Shown here: positions 32,570 through 44,573 of the stretch, one piece after another
How positions within the stretch are numbered: the first letter of the stretch is position 1
How the letters are laid out: the number at the start of each line of letters is the position of its first letter
From: Eupeodes corollae
Lineage: Eukaryota > Arthropoda > Insecta > Diptera > Syrphidae
Direction of reading: 5' to 3'
DNA: 64,000 nt
NCBI RefSeq assembly: GCF_945859685.1
Contig: NC_079148.1
Location: 27,973,946-28,037,945 of the forward strand
The notes under the pieces: generated by a model
Database searches by the model: none
Told to the model about the DNA's origin: nothing
Seen by the model: the letters and a program-made list of their open reading frames with translations, nothing else
Made by a program: the position numbers and the translations under genes

Positions 32570-33490
32570 GAAAAAACGAAGTGTCGTTTGTGTACGTACG
32601 TTCGAACGTCCGTGTGTCCATACGTCCGTACGTTCGCGACGTTTTTTTCGTCGTCCATAGCTCAAGAACCAGAAGAAATATCGACTTCAAATAAATTTTG
32701 TTATACTGATAATAATGCAGAAAAGGCTCTTAAACAAATTGCAAGGGTGTTTTTTTTACCATAGCAGTTTAAAAAAAAGTGAAAATTTGGGTAAACCCTA
32801 AGTTTCTCACGAACCAATGAAACTAGAAACTTGAATTAAATTGTATATTATATATTTTTACATGATACCAAACCACTATATTTTCGGAAAAAACTGAAAA
32901 AAAAATTTGTCACCTTGAAAATTGTACGTATAGAAAATGATTTCATCTCCAAAAGAATTTTGTACAACGATAAATAAAGTTTTCAACATCTGGTAAAACT
33001 TTGAGAAAAATCTTATTGACAGTTTTTTTTACAAAAAATAAAAACATAAAAAAAGAAAGAATACTAAAACTTGGTATACTTTCGACTTAGCTTTCAAAAA
33101 AAATTAAAAATATTGTCTTCAAACTTTTTTATATAATATTGTTTTTGATATTCAGTAGATTTTATTATAAAAATCCAACAGTTTTTTCATAAAAAAAAAA
33201 ATATTACGCAAATTTGGTAAAAATTGATATCTCTAAAATTAATTTCATTCATCCTATTTGTAAAAATTTAAGAAGTGCTTAATTAGTAAAACTTGTTTTC
33301 GATTAAAAATCTATTTAACAAAACTAGACTATTTCCTTATATGAAAAATATTATTGGTAATTTTAAAATGTTTAAGAATAATTCAACTGACAACTTTTTT
33401 AAGCTAACACGAAAACCTGCAAACTTTTAAGCAAGACAAATCTACAGACGAAATGGGAAGTTATCAGTGTGGGTCGCAACCCTGGCTCAT
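32570..33490 (+). repeat. dispersed AT-rich repeat family R, copy B (most complete)
   Basis: Opens with a CGTACGTTCG/CGTCCGT cluster (32595-32635), then TTCGTCGTCCATAGCTCAAG, ACAGATAATAATGCAGAAA-like sequence, AT-rich internal units built around TTGGTAAAAATTGAT, and ends at GTTATCAGTGTGGGTCGCA (33460-33480). The same order is seen in copy C and, reversed, in A and D. No protein is encoded. The nature is unknown; it may be the noncoding part of a larger element. Confidence 0.7.
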
Positions 33491-33539
33491 TTTTGTATTT
33501 GGTTTTCAAACATCCTTTCAAATATGTAAAGCTTTCAAT

Positions 33540-33818
33540 TTGCTCTTATCGGTGGTAAAATTCATACGATTTTAGGAAGTTTAAAAACAAAGACTCAGAG
33601 GAGCATTGCTAAACGCTTAAAAGAACACATTAGCACTGCAACTAAAAAACGAAGAGAAAACTCCGTCATATGCAAAAACCACTGGATTCACTTTGAACAA
33701 GCTAAGGTTCTAGTGTACGAGACGCGTTACATCCCTCGCGTAGTAGGCGAAGCGATTGAAATAAAATGTTACCAAAATTTAAATCGAGACGACAGCTTTA
33801 ATCTGTTGCGAACTTGAG
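33540..33818 (+). pseudogene. Penelope-like element endonuclease (GIY-YIG/Uri type) fragment
   Basis: A continuous frame ending in a stop at 33816-33818 reads GGKIHTILGSLKTKTQRSIA, KRLKEHISTATKKRRENSVI, WIHFEQAKVLVYETRYIPR, VVGEAIEIKCYQNLNRDDSF. In Penelope-like elements the C-terminal endonuclease has YIGQT..SxxxRLxEH, AxxxH/KV, REAIEI and NRDDG/SF in this order. The Tyr of the YIGxT turn is not preserved here, so it is inactive. No reverse transcriptase is found next to it. Confidence 0.65.
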
Positions 33819-33819
33819 A

Positions 33820-35640
33820 TCTCATTTTAAACCCTGTTGTTCATTTGCGGTTCGCAACAAATAGAGAAAACAGTCAAAATGAAGTTTCGAGGCGACAAAT
33901 TGACCTATGAAGAACTGCTTTCTGTTTCACTAGTATTGTCGAGTCTCACTTACTTTTTAGTAAAACTTGTGTAAATATTGTCTAAAATTGCTCTGCTTGT
34001 GCTACATACCACTTAATTTGAAAATATGAACTTCGAAAATTTTGGTTAAGCTGACTTTTTATCAAGATTTTATTTGACAATATCTCATTCTGAAGTCATT
34101 AAAAAATTTGTCTTCAAAAAAGTAGTGAGAATAGAAAAATACTAATATATCCGCATTGGCAACAAGATCATTAAAGGCATTATTCTAAGCTAATTAAACG
34201 TTTATAAGCACTTATTAACCTTATTTTCTATGATCAAAAAATCATACCTCGTAGTTATAAAGTGAAAACGAGCCCTATTGACTTCGTCGACTAGCCTTTT
34301 ACCAAATTATCTTTTCTAAACAATTTCAAATTTATTTCTAAAGACAGTAGAACCAACATTTCCACCGCACAATTCTCAAATAGACGGTCACACACCCAAA
34401 ACTTTAGTTCTCTTGGCAAACACTAAACAATCATCTTTATGCAAACATTGAAGTCAAATTTCATTTAGCTGGAGGATATTCTCCCACCTCAACTTCTGAG
34501 TCTACTATAAACACCTGAAATCAGTATTTGAATTCTTAATCCTGAATAAGGAAAATGTAAATAACAACTCATTTGTACGTGTATTTTGTTGGTCGATAAA
34601 GTCCATTGACCATTTTCACATAGAAGTTTCTTCAGACATCATGCATCGTCAACAACACTCTAAGGTGAAGAAGTCCAAGAAGTCAAAACACGATGACAGG
34701 AAATTGCTGACGACCGATGCGACGCACGGCAAAGGACGAAGAACGACTGTAGACCCACAATCGACCAAAACTAACAAACGCTGCTGGCTGACGTTCGTCT
34801 AACAAAGTGACGACCAGAAATTCGGTGACAGAGTTTGGATTGACATTTTCATTGTTCTTAACTAAGGCAAACGCAAATACTATGTTAACAAACATACCAA
34901 CTCGACTATATGACATGCAGAATTAATTCAAATGTAATTTACTTGCCATTGTGTTCTGGACTTTGGTTGGACAGGACATAGAAGTACACATATTTATCTA
35001 TGAAATTACCTTCCAATTTGACTTTTGGTTCATTTTGAAGGACAATTGTTGACATTTGACAGACAAAACTACTATAACTAGAAGGATAAGGGTAAAAGGA
35101 GGCAAGAGCAGAGTAGCAGCCAATAGGAAATTGTATCGAGTTCGTGAAATTCTATGTCCGTGACATTCAACTTTTGGGAATATTAAATCTAAGATTTAGT
35201 ATCCATCTACGAGTAGGAGTTTATACTGGTGTAGTGGAATGGAACCTAATCTGATGGGAATTCAAGGTCGTATGTGGAAACGGTTAAAAGTATTTTTCAG
35301 CTATAAGTGGTATAAAAGTACGAAAATGAGAGTATGAGGCGGAAGTAAGCGAACAATATCTGTGTTTTAAGAGAATGTTTCTGTCATGAGTTCTTAAGGA
35401 AGCAAGACTCTTATAACCAACAAAATGCAAGACTGTTTTAACCAAACAAAAACGAACAATCACCCATTCTATTGATGGAATTTATAAGTAAATTGGTTTC
35501 CACCGAGACCATTAATATTGTTATTCTAGGTCATTCTGAAATGTTTGAATTAGTTGAGTTTAGTTTTATGGACTTCAAAATGTTAATACTGCTCACAGTT
35601 TTTTTTTGTAAGTTTATCTTAAGTCTTTAAATGGCCTGTT
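33820..35640. other. noncoding region, no recognised gene
   Basis: AT-rich. Contains one 53-codon basic open frame at 34641-34802 (MHRQQHSKVKKSKKSKHDD...) without a recognised family, probably chance or TE-derived. Confidence 0.4.
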
Positions 35641-35649
35641 TTCTCCCAT

Positions 35650-36395
35650 TTCCATAATTCTTTCCACATAATTAAGGTGCAATTTGAGAATATCCAACAA
35701 AAGGAGCCTATTTCTGTTTCAAGGTGCAGCATATAGTTGGGAGTCGTACTCGGTAGCCTTAAAATGCTTTTGATGCAAAAAAGGAGGATCGAACGACATT
35801 ACATTACGCAGTTACTCTAAAAACTTTGTATCTAGCAATATGTGAAACGTCATTGCTCAAAAGCTTCTCTATTTTTTCTCGGAGGTGTTTATCGAGATTC
35901 AGGTTCGAGGTAATCAATACATCCAGATACTTGTACTCCTTGAATACTTCAATGACTTCTTCTTGATAAGTCCATTTTTCCATTTTAGAGTATCTCCCTC
36001 CACCGCTTCTAAATATCATTATTTTGGAATTTCATAAATTAACTGATAGGTTCCAGACTTTACAATAGCACTGAAATCTATTCATCATCAGCTGCCTTCC
36101 GTTTATAGATTCGGCCAGGTAGACTATATCCTTAGCATACATGAGACCAGCAATGGATTTTCCACTAAGCCGCCTCTCACTGAGTTTGTTGAATCGGGTA
36201 TGTATAGACTGAACAGCAGTATACTTAAAACGCATCCTTGCTTAACTTTTATTGAGGTCCGAAACCTAGCCTGAGATCCAATTAGCGCTGTAGTGCTCCA
36301 TTTTGATACCAAAAACTCGTTTGACCTGTGATAGAAAGGAAAAGATTTATAGAGAAGCTTTATAGCGATTATGTAAGAGCCATTTTGTCGCATTA
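35650..36395 (-). mobile_element. LINE-E: reverse transcriptase fragment
   Basis: Minus-strand RT pieces: RTSIKVKQGCVLSILLFSLY and IPDS (36290-36220), IAGLMYAKDIVYLAESI (36160-36110; Y-A-D-D changed to Y-A-K-D), LMMNRFQCYCKVWNLSVNL, KIMIFRSGGGRYSK-like (36019 on), KEYKYLDVLITSNLNLDKHL and REKIEK (35930-35870), IARYKVFRVTA. Three frames are needed. The mutated active site makes it inactive. Clade not fixed. Confidence 0.75.
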
Positions 36396-37445
36396 AGAAA
36401 AAAGATTAGGTCTCTAATCTTTGTCTCAGATAGCTCATCAAGTTCGTGAAAGAATGCTTTTCCAAAGAATTTCATTCTAGTGTTTGCCAAAGCATCACAT
36501 TTGCAGAGGAAATGGATTATCGGTATATTTCTCTTTGGTCACTACAACTACGGCAAAAGGTGTTGTAGGAGAAACCCAACTTCTCCGCATGAACTCCTAT
36601 AGGCCAATGTCCAGTACAAACCGCAACATTCCTGGCTATGTCTTGCCTTGGCCTGCATAGAAGATCGTTTGTACGGGTTTTATTATAGGTTGGCCATATC
36701 TTCCTAGATAATAATGCAGTTGGGTAAATTGCTCCACCTTCGGTTTTATTCAGTTTGGTAGATAGAAAAGATTTTACGTTTCATAGCACCAAGAGGAATG
36801 TTACCCATTTCCGCAAGTGAGCTATGAAGGGCCCAGATCAGGGTGACACCGAGGTTAATATTCAGACTCGCAAGCTCATCGCGACATTGCTGGACCAATT
36901 TAGATGAGGATGTGGCCGAGTTAATGGCTTTGACAGCTGCCTGACTGTCTGCAAAGATAGCCGCATTTCGGTTTTGGTTTGTTTAAGTATCTTACAAGCC
37001 TCCCTTATTGCCAGCAGTTCAGCCAGAAAAACGCTAGCAAAGTCAGGAAGCCTAAGGGATTTAGCTACATTTAGGCACTCAGAAAAGATCCCAGAACCAA
37101 CTCCGCACTCAATTTTTGAGCCGTCGGTAAAGATGGTTGTGTCGAAACCTATAGACACGATGTCATCCTCCCAATCTTCTCTGGATGGGAAAATAACCTT
37201 AAAACCCTTACTAAGGCCCAAAGTAAGAGTGCAGTAGACAGTGTCCACCGAGATAATATCTGAGGGAATCAATTCCGTTGTGTTTCTGTGACCATAAGGT
37301 TTTGACAACCAGCTGTTTGATTCCTTCAGCCTAATAGCGCTGCAGGAAACTATGTATTTAATAAAAAGGTCGATTGGTAGAAGATCCAAAATAACGTTTT
37401 AAGCGTCCGTTGGGCAAGTACGCATGGCCCCTGTGGTGCCCACGC
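36396..37445 (-). mobile_element. LINE-F: RNase H domain and C-terminus of an I/R1/LOA-type LINE
   Basis: ORF 37389-36862 starts in the linker after the reverse transcriptase (LPIDLFIKYIVSCSAIRLKE), then RNase H: TTIFTDGSKIECGVGSGIF (Asp of DGS), FLAELLAIREACKIL (Glu); the DSQAAVKA Asp motif is in another frame (about 36950). Downstream pieces read GHWPIGVHAEKLGF, FCRSCSDQ and FFHELDELSETKIRDLI (about 36620-36400). An RNase H after the RT marks I, R1 or LOA-type elements, where it removes the RNA template. Broken by frameshifts; abuts LINE-G at about 37446. Confidence 0.8.
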
Positions 37446-38620
37446 AAGCTGTTCTCTGAACCTCTGAACAAGATGTCCCACACTTGTGCCACGTTTTTTT
37501 ATACATTTCTCTGATGACTGCTATTATTTTTTAAGAGATTCTATAATTGTAAAGCTTGTAGAAAAGAGCTTCCTTAGGAATAGAGTCGGATGCTGGCTGA
37601 AAGTGGATGAAAAATTCATAGAGCTTTTTAAATTCGTCTTGTAGATTTCGGTTATATTTACTGAAGAAAATTGATTGATTGTTAAGTAATTTTTTCGAAT
37701 CATGCTTGAGACTCAGTCAAAATGTCCTTGCTTTCAATTTAATTGGAGAATATAGTATACAATAGTGAACTAAAAAGCTTTGTCGCAGTGTTTAAAAATG
37801 AAATGCCTCTGTAGTTTGTTGGATCTTTAGCGTTGCCTTTTTTATGCAAGAGATAGATTATTGTTGATCGAAAACTTACGGGAGTGTAAGCGTTGTTGAA
37901 TTCGACAGTAAAGATTTGCATAAATTTGGGGGTAAGATGTTTATAAAATTTAAAAGGTATTCTCTTCTCCCCAGTAGGTTTGCCATCTTTAGATTTTTGT
38001 GTAGCAGCTTCAACTTCGGATAAAGAACATGGAGCATCAAGAATTTCATCGGCTATTGGTTGGCGATATTTCAGTTGTGTTTAGAAGACCCGAAAAATTT
38101 GTTTTAAGAACGTCTATGTGCAGAGCTGCAAACATTAAAGTAGTCCTTCCCACTGAGAAGCTTCACTGCTTTCCAGAAATCAGTTGCGTTTTTAACTTTG
38201 TTTATTATTTCAATATTTTTGAGGTCAAAATTTCGTTTTTTAAGCTTACAAAGTTTTTTGTAATTTTTGTTTCCAGATGCATACAGGACTTTTAAGTTCA
38301 TGTTATCAAGATTTCTTGCTGCCAAACACTTTCTATCGAACCACTTTTGCTTTTTTGTAAAGACCTTTTTTTTCAAACTTTTTTTGACAAGCTGAATTTT
38401 TTATGAAAGTTACGCGTGTGTCTAGGTCAGGTCTGTGGCTACCAGCGAATCGATCTGTCAGTTTATAATGCACTGAAAAATTTCTCTGTTGTGGTCATTT
38501 AATTGAAGTTTCGGTGAAAGAGAAAATCTCGACACCGCTGTTTCGTCACTGACTGTTCTTAGCTTAAACGATACCTCCAACGGCAATTTTTGGCTAAGCA
38601 AGTATGGGTTTAAAAAAAGA
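37446..38620 (-). mobile_element. LINE-G: linker and reverse transcriptase N-terminal fragment
   Basis: From the 5' side: a linker with KKAKVVR and DRKCLAARNLDN..LYASGNKNYKKLCKLKKRNFD and ATDFWKAVKLLSGKDYF (38376-38104), then FRSTIIYLLHKKGNAKDPTN and YRGISFLNTATKLFSSLL (37870-37745), then DSIPKEALFYKLYN and IIAVIREMYKKTWHKC (37590-37490). The YADD region is absent; the sequence switches to LINE-F at about 37446, so one element inserted into or was deleted against the other. Confidence 0.72.
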
Positions 38621-38953
38621 CATTTTAAAATAAATTACATCTAGAAGTTTTCTAGGTATTTAACATTCTATTTAGATTTTTTAAGGTTAATAATATGATG
38701 ATTTGACCAAGACTAATTATGTCAATCTATGCTGAGTTCGATATTTAAAATATTAATAAAAGCTATCAGTTTGAACATGTGAAAAGAATTGGCAAGCGAT
38801 GATCAAAATTAATTATCGTATAAAAACAAACGGGGCCCATGAATGGAACTCTGAGGAACAGCAATTAAATTCGGCAACTTATTAACAGGCTGTCTCTAGA
38901 TTAGGTGAATATTGTAGGGCTTCTTCAAAATTTAAATTTGTTGTGAGTTTTAT
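38621..38953. other. AT-rich spacer
   Basis: Nothing recognised between LINE-G and the SINE fragment. Confidence 0.4.
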
Positions 38954-39062
38954 GTTTTAGGGTTCATATCTAACCTTTACTACCCTAGTTTTTTTCCACG
39001 GGTAATGCTTTTTACGAGGAATTAACAGCTTCTCCGTAAGAAATTCTTTTAGTAATACAATA
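38954..39062 (+). mobile_element. tRNA-type SINE fragment, copy 4
   Basis: Keeps a degraded box B (GGGTTCATATCTAACC, 38960-38975) and the body TTTTTTTCCACGGGTAATGC..ACGAGGAATTAACA..GTAAGAAATTCTTTTAGTAA, in the same order as copies 1 and 5. Its 3' end is replaced by the LINE-B fragment that starts at about 39062. Confidence 0.65.
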
Positions 39063-39300
39063 ACTTCGGACGTACTATGAAGTACAGAGATTCTTTTTTT
39101 AGCCGTACTAAGCGAATGTAGAACGCCTTGCCACGCTCTATCTTTCCCTGTCATTGCAATGTTCAGAAATTTAAAACCAATGTACACCGACACCTCCTAT
39201 CCAACCCTTCCCTCTTTTCCTAATGCTCACACTGTGTCTTTGGCATATTAAAGGTATAAAAAACCCTTTTAGTGTTTGCTAATTATAAAAAAAAAAAAAA
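39062..39300 (+). mobile_element. LINE-B (Jockey-like) 3' end with poly-A tail
   Basis: Translations across a frameshift give the C-terminal ...FFFSRTK.. WNALPRS..IFPCHCNVQKF..NVHRH end of a Jockey-like ORF2, followed by a 3' UTR (CTAATGCTCACACTGTGTCTTT, shared as TGTGTCTTTGGCATATTAAA with the copy at 50640) and an A-run (39286-39303). Confidence 0.75.
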
Positions 39301-39469
39301 AAACATAAATTTCAAATTACTGTCAGGCCATCAAGAAACGATTGAAAGTTGCATGTTATTTGGATTGGCTGTTCAGGAACTTAAATGGCACCAAATTTAA
39401 TTGGTATAAGTTCTACATGATTATGACAGTATCATCATTCAAAATTTCCTCAGTTTGTATGTAATTTGC
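39301..39469. other. spacer between two tail-to-tail LINE-B ends
   Basis: No feature seen apart from its position between inverted LINE-B 3' ends. Confidence 0.4.
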
Positions 39470-39725
39470 ACGAGCTCAAACAGTAAATACACAAAAGACA
39501 CAGTGTGAGCGTTAAAAAAAAGAGACGTACTGGAAAGCAGATGCTGCTGTACATTGGTTTTAAGTTCTTCATTATTACAGAGGCAGAGAAATGCATTTCA
39601 CATTCAATGAGTGCGGCTTAGAAATGAGTCTCTGTGCTTAAGAGTACTGCTGAAGAAAGGTTCAAAGTTAAATTGATGGGAACTTCTTAAAGCGTCGTTT
39701 GTGTTTTCTAAGAAAACGAAGGAGT
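39470..39725 (-). mobile_element. LINE-B (Jockey-like) 3' end, minus strand
   Basis: AAGACACAGTGTGAGCGTTA, TGTACATTGGTTTTAAGTTC and GAGTCTCTGTGCTTAAGAGT appear in the same order as the minus-strand copy at 50660-50860. It lies tail-to-tail with the copy at 39062-39300. Confidence 0.65.
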
Positions 39726-41689
39726 TGGTTTTTGAGGCAACATTGATTCAGTTTGTTTTTTCTTTTAAAATTTTTTTGAAATTCTTAAGAAAATTTATAA
39801 AAAACAAGCTTGAAATATTTTAATATTTCCAAAACGCCTTCTCCCATCATTTTAATAAAACCACTTTAAAAATCCACCGCTTCATATTCTCCAAAGAACA
39901 CATCATCATACCTATCATCATTTCTAACACTTCTTTCTCGTATGTGCTGAGAATATCATCTTTTAACCGTAATCCTTTGCGTGTCAGCCTCTGCACTCAA
40001 GAAAAATAAATCACTAAGGCAAAGAAATACGAGCACAAAACCAAAAAATAAAACGAAACAAAAATAAAAGACTTAACACACGATGACTTCTTGACAAAAT
40101 AAAAACCATATTCACACTATCAAAGTGACTTTGCAAGAATCCATCCGTTATGGGAATATCTTTTCTCTCAACGGGTAAGTTTAGTGAATCTTCTTTCAAA
40201 AAAAAAAAAAAATAAGAACAAGAACATGAAAAGAAACAGAAAATAAGTCAGGGATTTGGCGGATTTAGCTTTGACTTCCGCCTTTCCCATTTTATCATCA
40301 TTTTTAAAGAACTGAAATATTCATAAGGCTCCATCACTCACATATAAGGCAATAAAAAGAAATCATGCGTGGAAATTTTTATAAGTCTCTAACGTCTTCG
40401 TGATGGAGATGGAAATAGGGTGATGGTGGGGTTGGTTGTGTATAAGAACGCGTTCATTCGTTATGTGCGGCCCATAACCTAAAACCTACTGTTTGTGTCC
40501 AACACCCACCCCACACTACACCAAGAAACGAAGACGATTTAAGAGGCTATATGAGTGACATAAAAAGGGGAAAATAAACATTTGATCGCTGCTCCCTGGC
40601 CTCATATAAATCGTCCCCGGGTGGTTAATAATATCAGTTACTCGGGCGTATGTGGAACCTTTTTTTTTATTCTGTCGTCTTTTTTTTTTTCTTTTCTTTG
40701 TGAAATATATAAAATGTATGTAGTATATAATTTTTTGTTTGTATTAAAATAAAGTCAAAAACATTTATGCGGCAAATTTAAAGCACTGCTTGTGGGTTAG
40801 AAGTGTGAAGGTTATGTGTTCTTTTTTTTGTTATAGATTTGCTTGCGGCTATGGGAATTTTGAATCACATCACACGATAAACTTGCAAAGTCAAAAAGTT
40901 AAGGAGTTTGCAAAGTGAAAGTTTTGGTTGCGTGTGTGTTGCATGGGTTTCCGGGATTAAAGGTGAAAGGTGTATGATAAATTTTGTGATGAAAATTATA
41001 TTATTATTAAGCTAAAAGAGAAAGGTGCGAATGAAAGCAGATTAATTGAGATGCATTTAGAATTTAGTTGTTCTTTGGAAGTTCTGAAGTCAAAGCCTAA
41101 TTAAGAATATTCAAAATTGTAACATCTGTTGAAAAGTTGACGATGTTATTATGGATAAAGGCAAGCATAATAAAATCTCAAGAATGTGGTTGCAAATATG
41201 AATGCCCTCATATCAGATCAGCGCCTACTATCTTTATTATAAAAAAGATAGTAGGAAATTCAAAATTCTTTTACTCAACTTTAAAACGAACACATGTTGT
41301 CGTTCTAAAAATTAAAATATGCTAAAAAAAATATAGATCCCCCCCAATTGAGAATCGTCGAATTTATTTTCCAACTTGTAATGTTTTGAATGTGGGGATT
41401 AGTCCAAATTTAAATTAGCATAAGTTGAAAAAAAATTGTAACACCAATTTCAGAGATGCACGATACTACATATCTCAAAATTTTACTTGATTGAACTCGA
41501 AATTGGACCACTGTTAACTGCCAGACTTTATTAAGTTTGATTTTAATATTTGTTTTTGGTTCCTGAGATATTTAAGTCGTAAGCCGATTTGTGATAGAAG
41601 CTTTTATCAGATGAGTTGATTTCAGTCGAAAATTAAAGTATTAAAAAAAACAGTAACTTCCATTTTCCTACAAATTTAACCAGATGTTA
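39726..41689. other. noncoding region, no recognised gene
   Basis: Includes less AT-rich sequence at 40370-40640 and a 12-bp perfect hairpin at 41224-41255 (CCTACTATCTTT / complement, 8-base loop). No coding motifs. Confidence 0.4.
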
Positions 41690-42340
41690 ATTCAATATAA
41701 TTATAGACGAATCAGTTTCTCTAACATCGCTTACAAAATCTTATCGGCCGTAACGTATGCATGTCAAAAGCACATCGTCAACAACATGTCCAACAGTCCA
41801 CAGTCGATCAAATATTCGCATTACAAATATTCAACTTTCAAGAACATCAAATCGACACCTACCAGCTCTTCATCGATTTCAAGGCCGCATCTACAGGAAC
41901 AAACTGTATAGATCTAGGTCTGGTTTTGGCATCCTTTGCAAACTTTTCCGTTTGTGCAGGATGACCATGGAGATGTAAATCTACTTAAACGAACTTCTCG
42001 ATGTCAAAAAAGGGTTTCATGTGAATGTGAATAGTGCAGAGCTCCCACGTAAACACTCAAGGCACTATCTTTTGAAAGTCTGAACAAATTACAAGCATAT
42101 GGTGATGACATTGTCGGATGAACTCAGCGTGATGTCAATGGGGTTTTTGTGAATATTGAGACAGAGTCGGCAAAAATGAGTTTAACAGTTTATGAGGCAA
42201 AACAAAGTACATGCTGTAATCAAGAAAGGACCTACAACACCGACGAGACGTCTCGGTTAAAACGTCACCATCGACAGACGTAACTTTGAGGTAGTTATGG
42301 ACTTCGTCTACCTAGGCTCAGTTGTTCAGTGAAAAGACAG
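41690..42340 (+). mobile_element. RTE-clade LINE copy 3: old fragment of the reverse transcriptase
   Basis: Aligns with 48474-49195 of copy 4 but is broken by many substitutions and indels. Recognisable blocks: TAACATCGCTTACAAAATCT, TCGTCAACAAC, CATCGATTTCAAGGCCGCAT, TTGTGCAGGATGACCATGGA, GTGATGTCAATGGGG, GACTTCGTCTACCTAGGCTC. Truncated at both ends; clearly older than copies 2 and 4. Confidence 0.85.
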
Positions 42341-42544
42341 AATTTGTAATTTTAACAGCCATCGTTTCACACTCGCTAAAGGTGTACAAAATTAGTTATG
42401 AAACACAAATATAGACATTTATTTTTAATTGTTTAATAATAATTGTTGAGAAAAAATAAAATTTACATAAGATTAATGTTAAGATTTTATTAAATTTTAA
42501 GTTGTAACCGGATTGAAAATTTTGACATTTCTCAACGTTTCAAG
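42341..42544. other. AT-rich spacer
   Basis: Nothing recognised. Confidence 0.35.
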
Positions 42545-42690
42545 CTTCCTAGAGTCCAAATAAAAGATTTTGTAGGGATGTCTGTGCTTTTGTGTGTAAA
42601 AACGTTCGTACGTCCGTCTGTACGTTCATGAAGTTTTTTTCTTCGTCCATAGCTAAAGCACCAATAGAGATATCGACTAATAATCAATTT

Positions 42691-44573
42691 TGTTTATTTA
42701 TTTATTTATTCATCAATTAAAGAACAAAATTCTTTAAAAGAATAATAGACAAGAGTATTTCAATATAACTGCAATAATATATACAAAAATAAAAATAACA
42801 ATAATATATAAATTTATACAAACGTCAAGTAGATCTAAGTTCCTTTAAAACATACATTTTAAAGGTATCTCTGAAAAAGGTACAAACTGAATCTGCTTCT
42901 CTGATGCAACGAGAAATCGGTTCATTACAACCATAGTTAGATCTATGAAATTGCCTCTAAAAAAGAATATTATCTCTTAAATTAAAACCAGGAACACGAA
43001 TAGATATAAGTGCAAGAAGTTGAGCACATTCAATATGATTATTAAGTATATCTCTAATAAACATTATCGCACAGTATGCACGTCGACTTGCCAAACTCTG
43101 CAAACCAAATAAGTGGCATGAAGTTTATAATACATAAACCTTAAAATATTTTCCTGGATTTTCTTGATTCTTACAATTGAGTTATTATAGCAAGGGTTCC
43201 AAACTGTGTTGCAGTACTCAAGCAAAGATCGAACGAGAGAAATATAAAGAGTTTTTATGGTATACGGATCTGTAAATCCCTTACTATTTCTTATGATGAA
43301 CCCTAACATTTGGTTAGTTTTATTATATATAGTCAATATGGGAAGAAAAGAAAGCTTAGTATCAAGGATAACACCTAAATCTTTATTTTGTGCTACACGA
43401 TTCAATATAGAACTATCTATTTGATACTCGTAAAAAATTGGGAAAATCGTACGAAAACAAGACATAACTTGGCATTTTGAAATATTAAGATATAAGGAGT
43501 TTATATTACATCAATCTACTAATTTACTTAATGATGACTTACATTTAATAAAACAAAATCATCACAACATTTTATACAACTTTATAGTTTAAGGTCGTCC
43601 GCAAAAAGAAGACACTGACTATTTTGAAAAATGTTGGGAATATCGTTTACAAAAAGCGGGAACATTAAAGGGCCTAAATGGCTACCCTGAGGGACACCAG
43701 ATGAAACCAATATTTAATTAGAGTGATACTCGTCAATCTCAATGACTTGAACCCTCGATGTTAAATAGGATTTCATCCAATCTAGAAACTTACAATGAAA
43801 TCCTAGTTTCGAAAGTTTGTGTAATTGAATATGATGATAAACGCAGTCAAATGCTTTATCAAAATCAGTATAAATTATAAATTATATCTGTTTGACTATA
43901 AGATTCAAATTTATAAATTATATAGTTAGTCATTAATGTAGGATTAGTAGTTGTAGATCTTCCAGATATAAAGCCGTGTTGGAAATCGGATAAAAAATCT
44001 TTTAATTGAAAAGTGAGCTTGTCACAGACTAATTTCTCAAATAACTTAGGAAGAGCAGATATTTTGCTGATTGGTCTATAATTTGTAATTTCTGGTTTGG
44101 ATCCAGATTTAAAAATTTGTGTAATATAAGACAGTTTCCAACATTCTAAAATTTCACCTTTCGAGAGCGATAGGTTGTCAATGGAATAGCTAAGGTGAGG
44201 CACATTTAAGATATATAAATTGCGGGATCCCAATAGGGCCTGCATTTGTGTTGGTATCTTAACGTAGTAAGGCTGATTCTACTTCAGAAACCGTCAGAAC
44301 CATAGACCCTATGTTAACGGTAGAAGAAATTCTTAGTAAACAAACATTTGTTGGTTTGTTTGTGGAGTAAACAGACTGAAAATAAACAGCAAATAAGTTA
44401 CAAATTTCTTCAATATCACTCGTTAATTTATTCAGATACTTCATGCAGCTTGCATACTTATTGCTTTTGCCCTTAGCGTTAATGCACTTCCACAAACTTT
44501 TACTTTTAATTTTAATATTTGACTCAATAGAGAACAAATAAGCCCGATATAAAAATGTATTAAGCGTATCGAA
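42691..44573 (-). mobile_element. LINE-A copy 2: 5'-truncated LINE with a (TAAA)n tail
   Basis: Inserted in repeat copy C. On the minus strand it ends in a short AATAAATAAATAAATAAA-type tail (42692-42710). Coding runs from the post-endonuclease linker through the whole reverse transcriptase to the C-terminus, in several frames. The start (FLYRAYLFSIESNIKIK) overlaps the last residues of LINE-A copy 1, linking the two. Confidence 0.8.
43064..44560 (-). pseudogene. LINE-A ORF2: reverse transcriptase, frameshifted
   Basis: In order: FSIESNIKIKSKSLWKCINA (44537-44259 frame), SKGEILECWKLSYITQIFK and ITNYRPISKISALPKLFEKL..QHGFISGRSTTTN (44245-43865 frame), YTDFDKAFDCVYHHIQLHKL (about 43850), SSGVPQGSHLGPLMFPLFVN (about 43690), LLFADDLKL (catalytic F-A-D-D, about 43600), NKDLGVILDTKLSF..MLGFIIRNSKGF and SLVRSLLEYCNTVWNPCYNN (43465-43064 frame). 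The order and motifs are those of Jockey/CR1-like LINEs. Four frames are needed, so it is dead. Confidence 0.8.

Noticed and set aside
34683..34916. 77-aa minus-strand frame and the 53-codon basic plus-strand frame overlapping it
   Set aside because: No family recognised and mutually overlapping; neither can be supported.
41224..41255. 12-bp perfect hairpin as a regulatory RNA
   Set aside because: AT-rich and short; such hairpins occur by chance in this composition.
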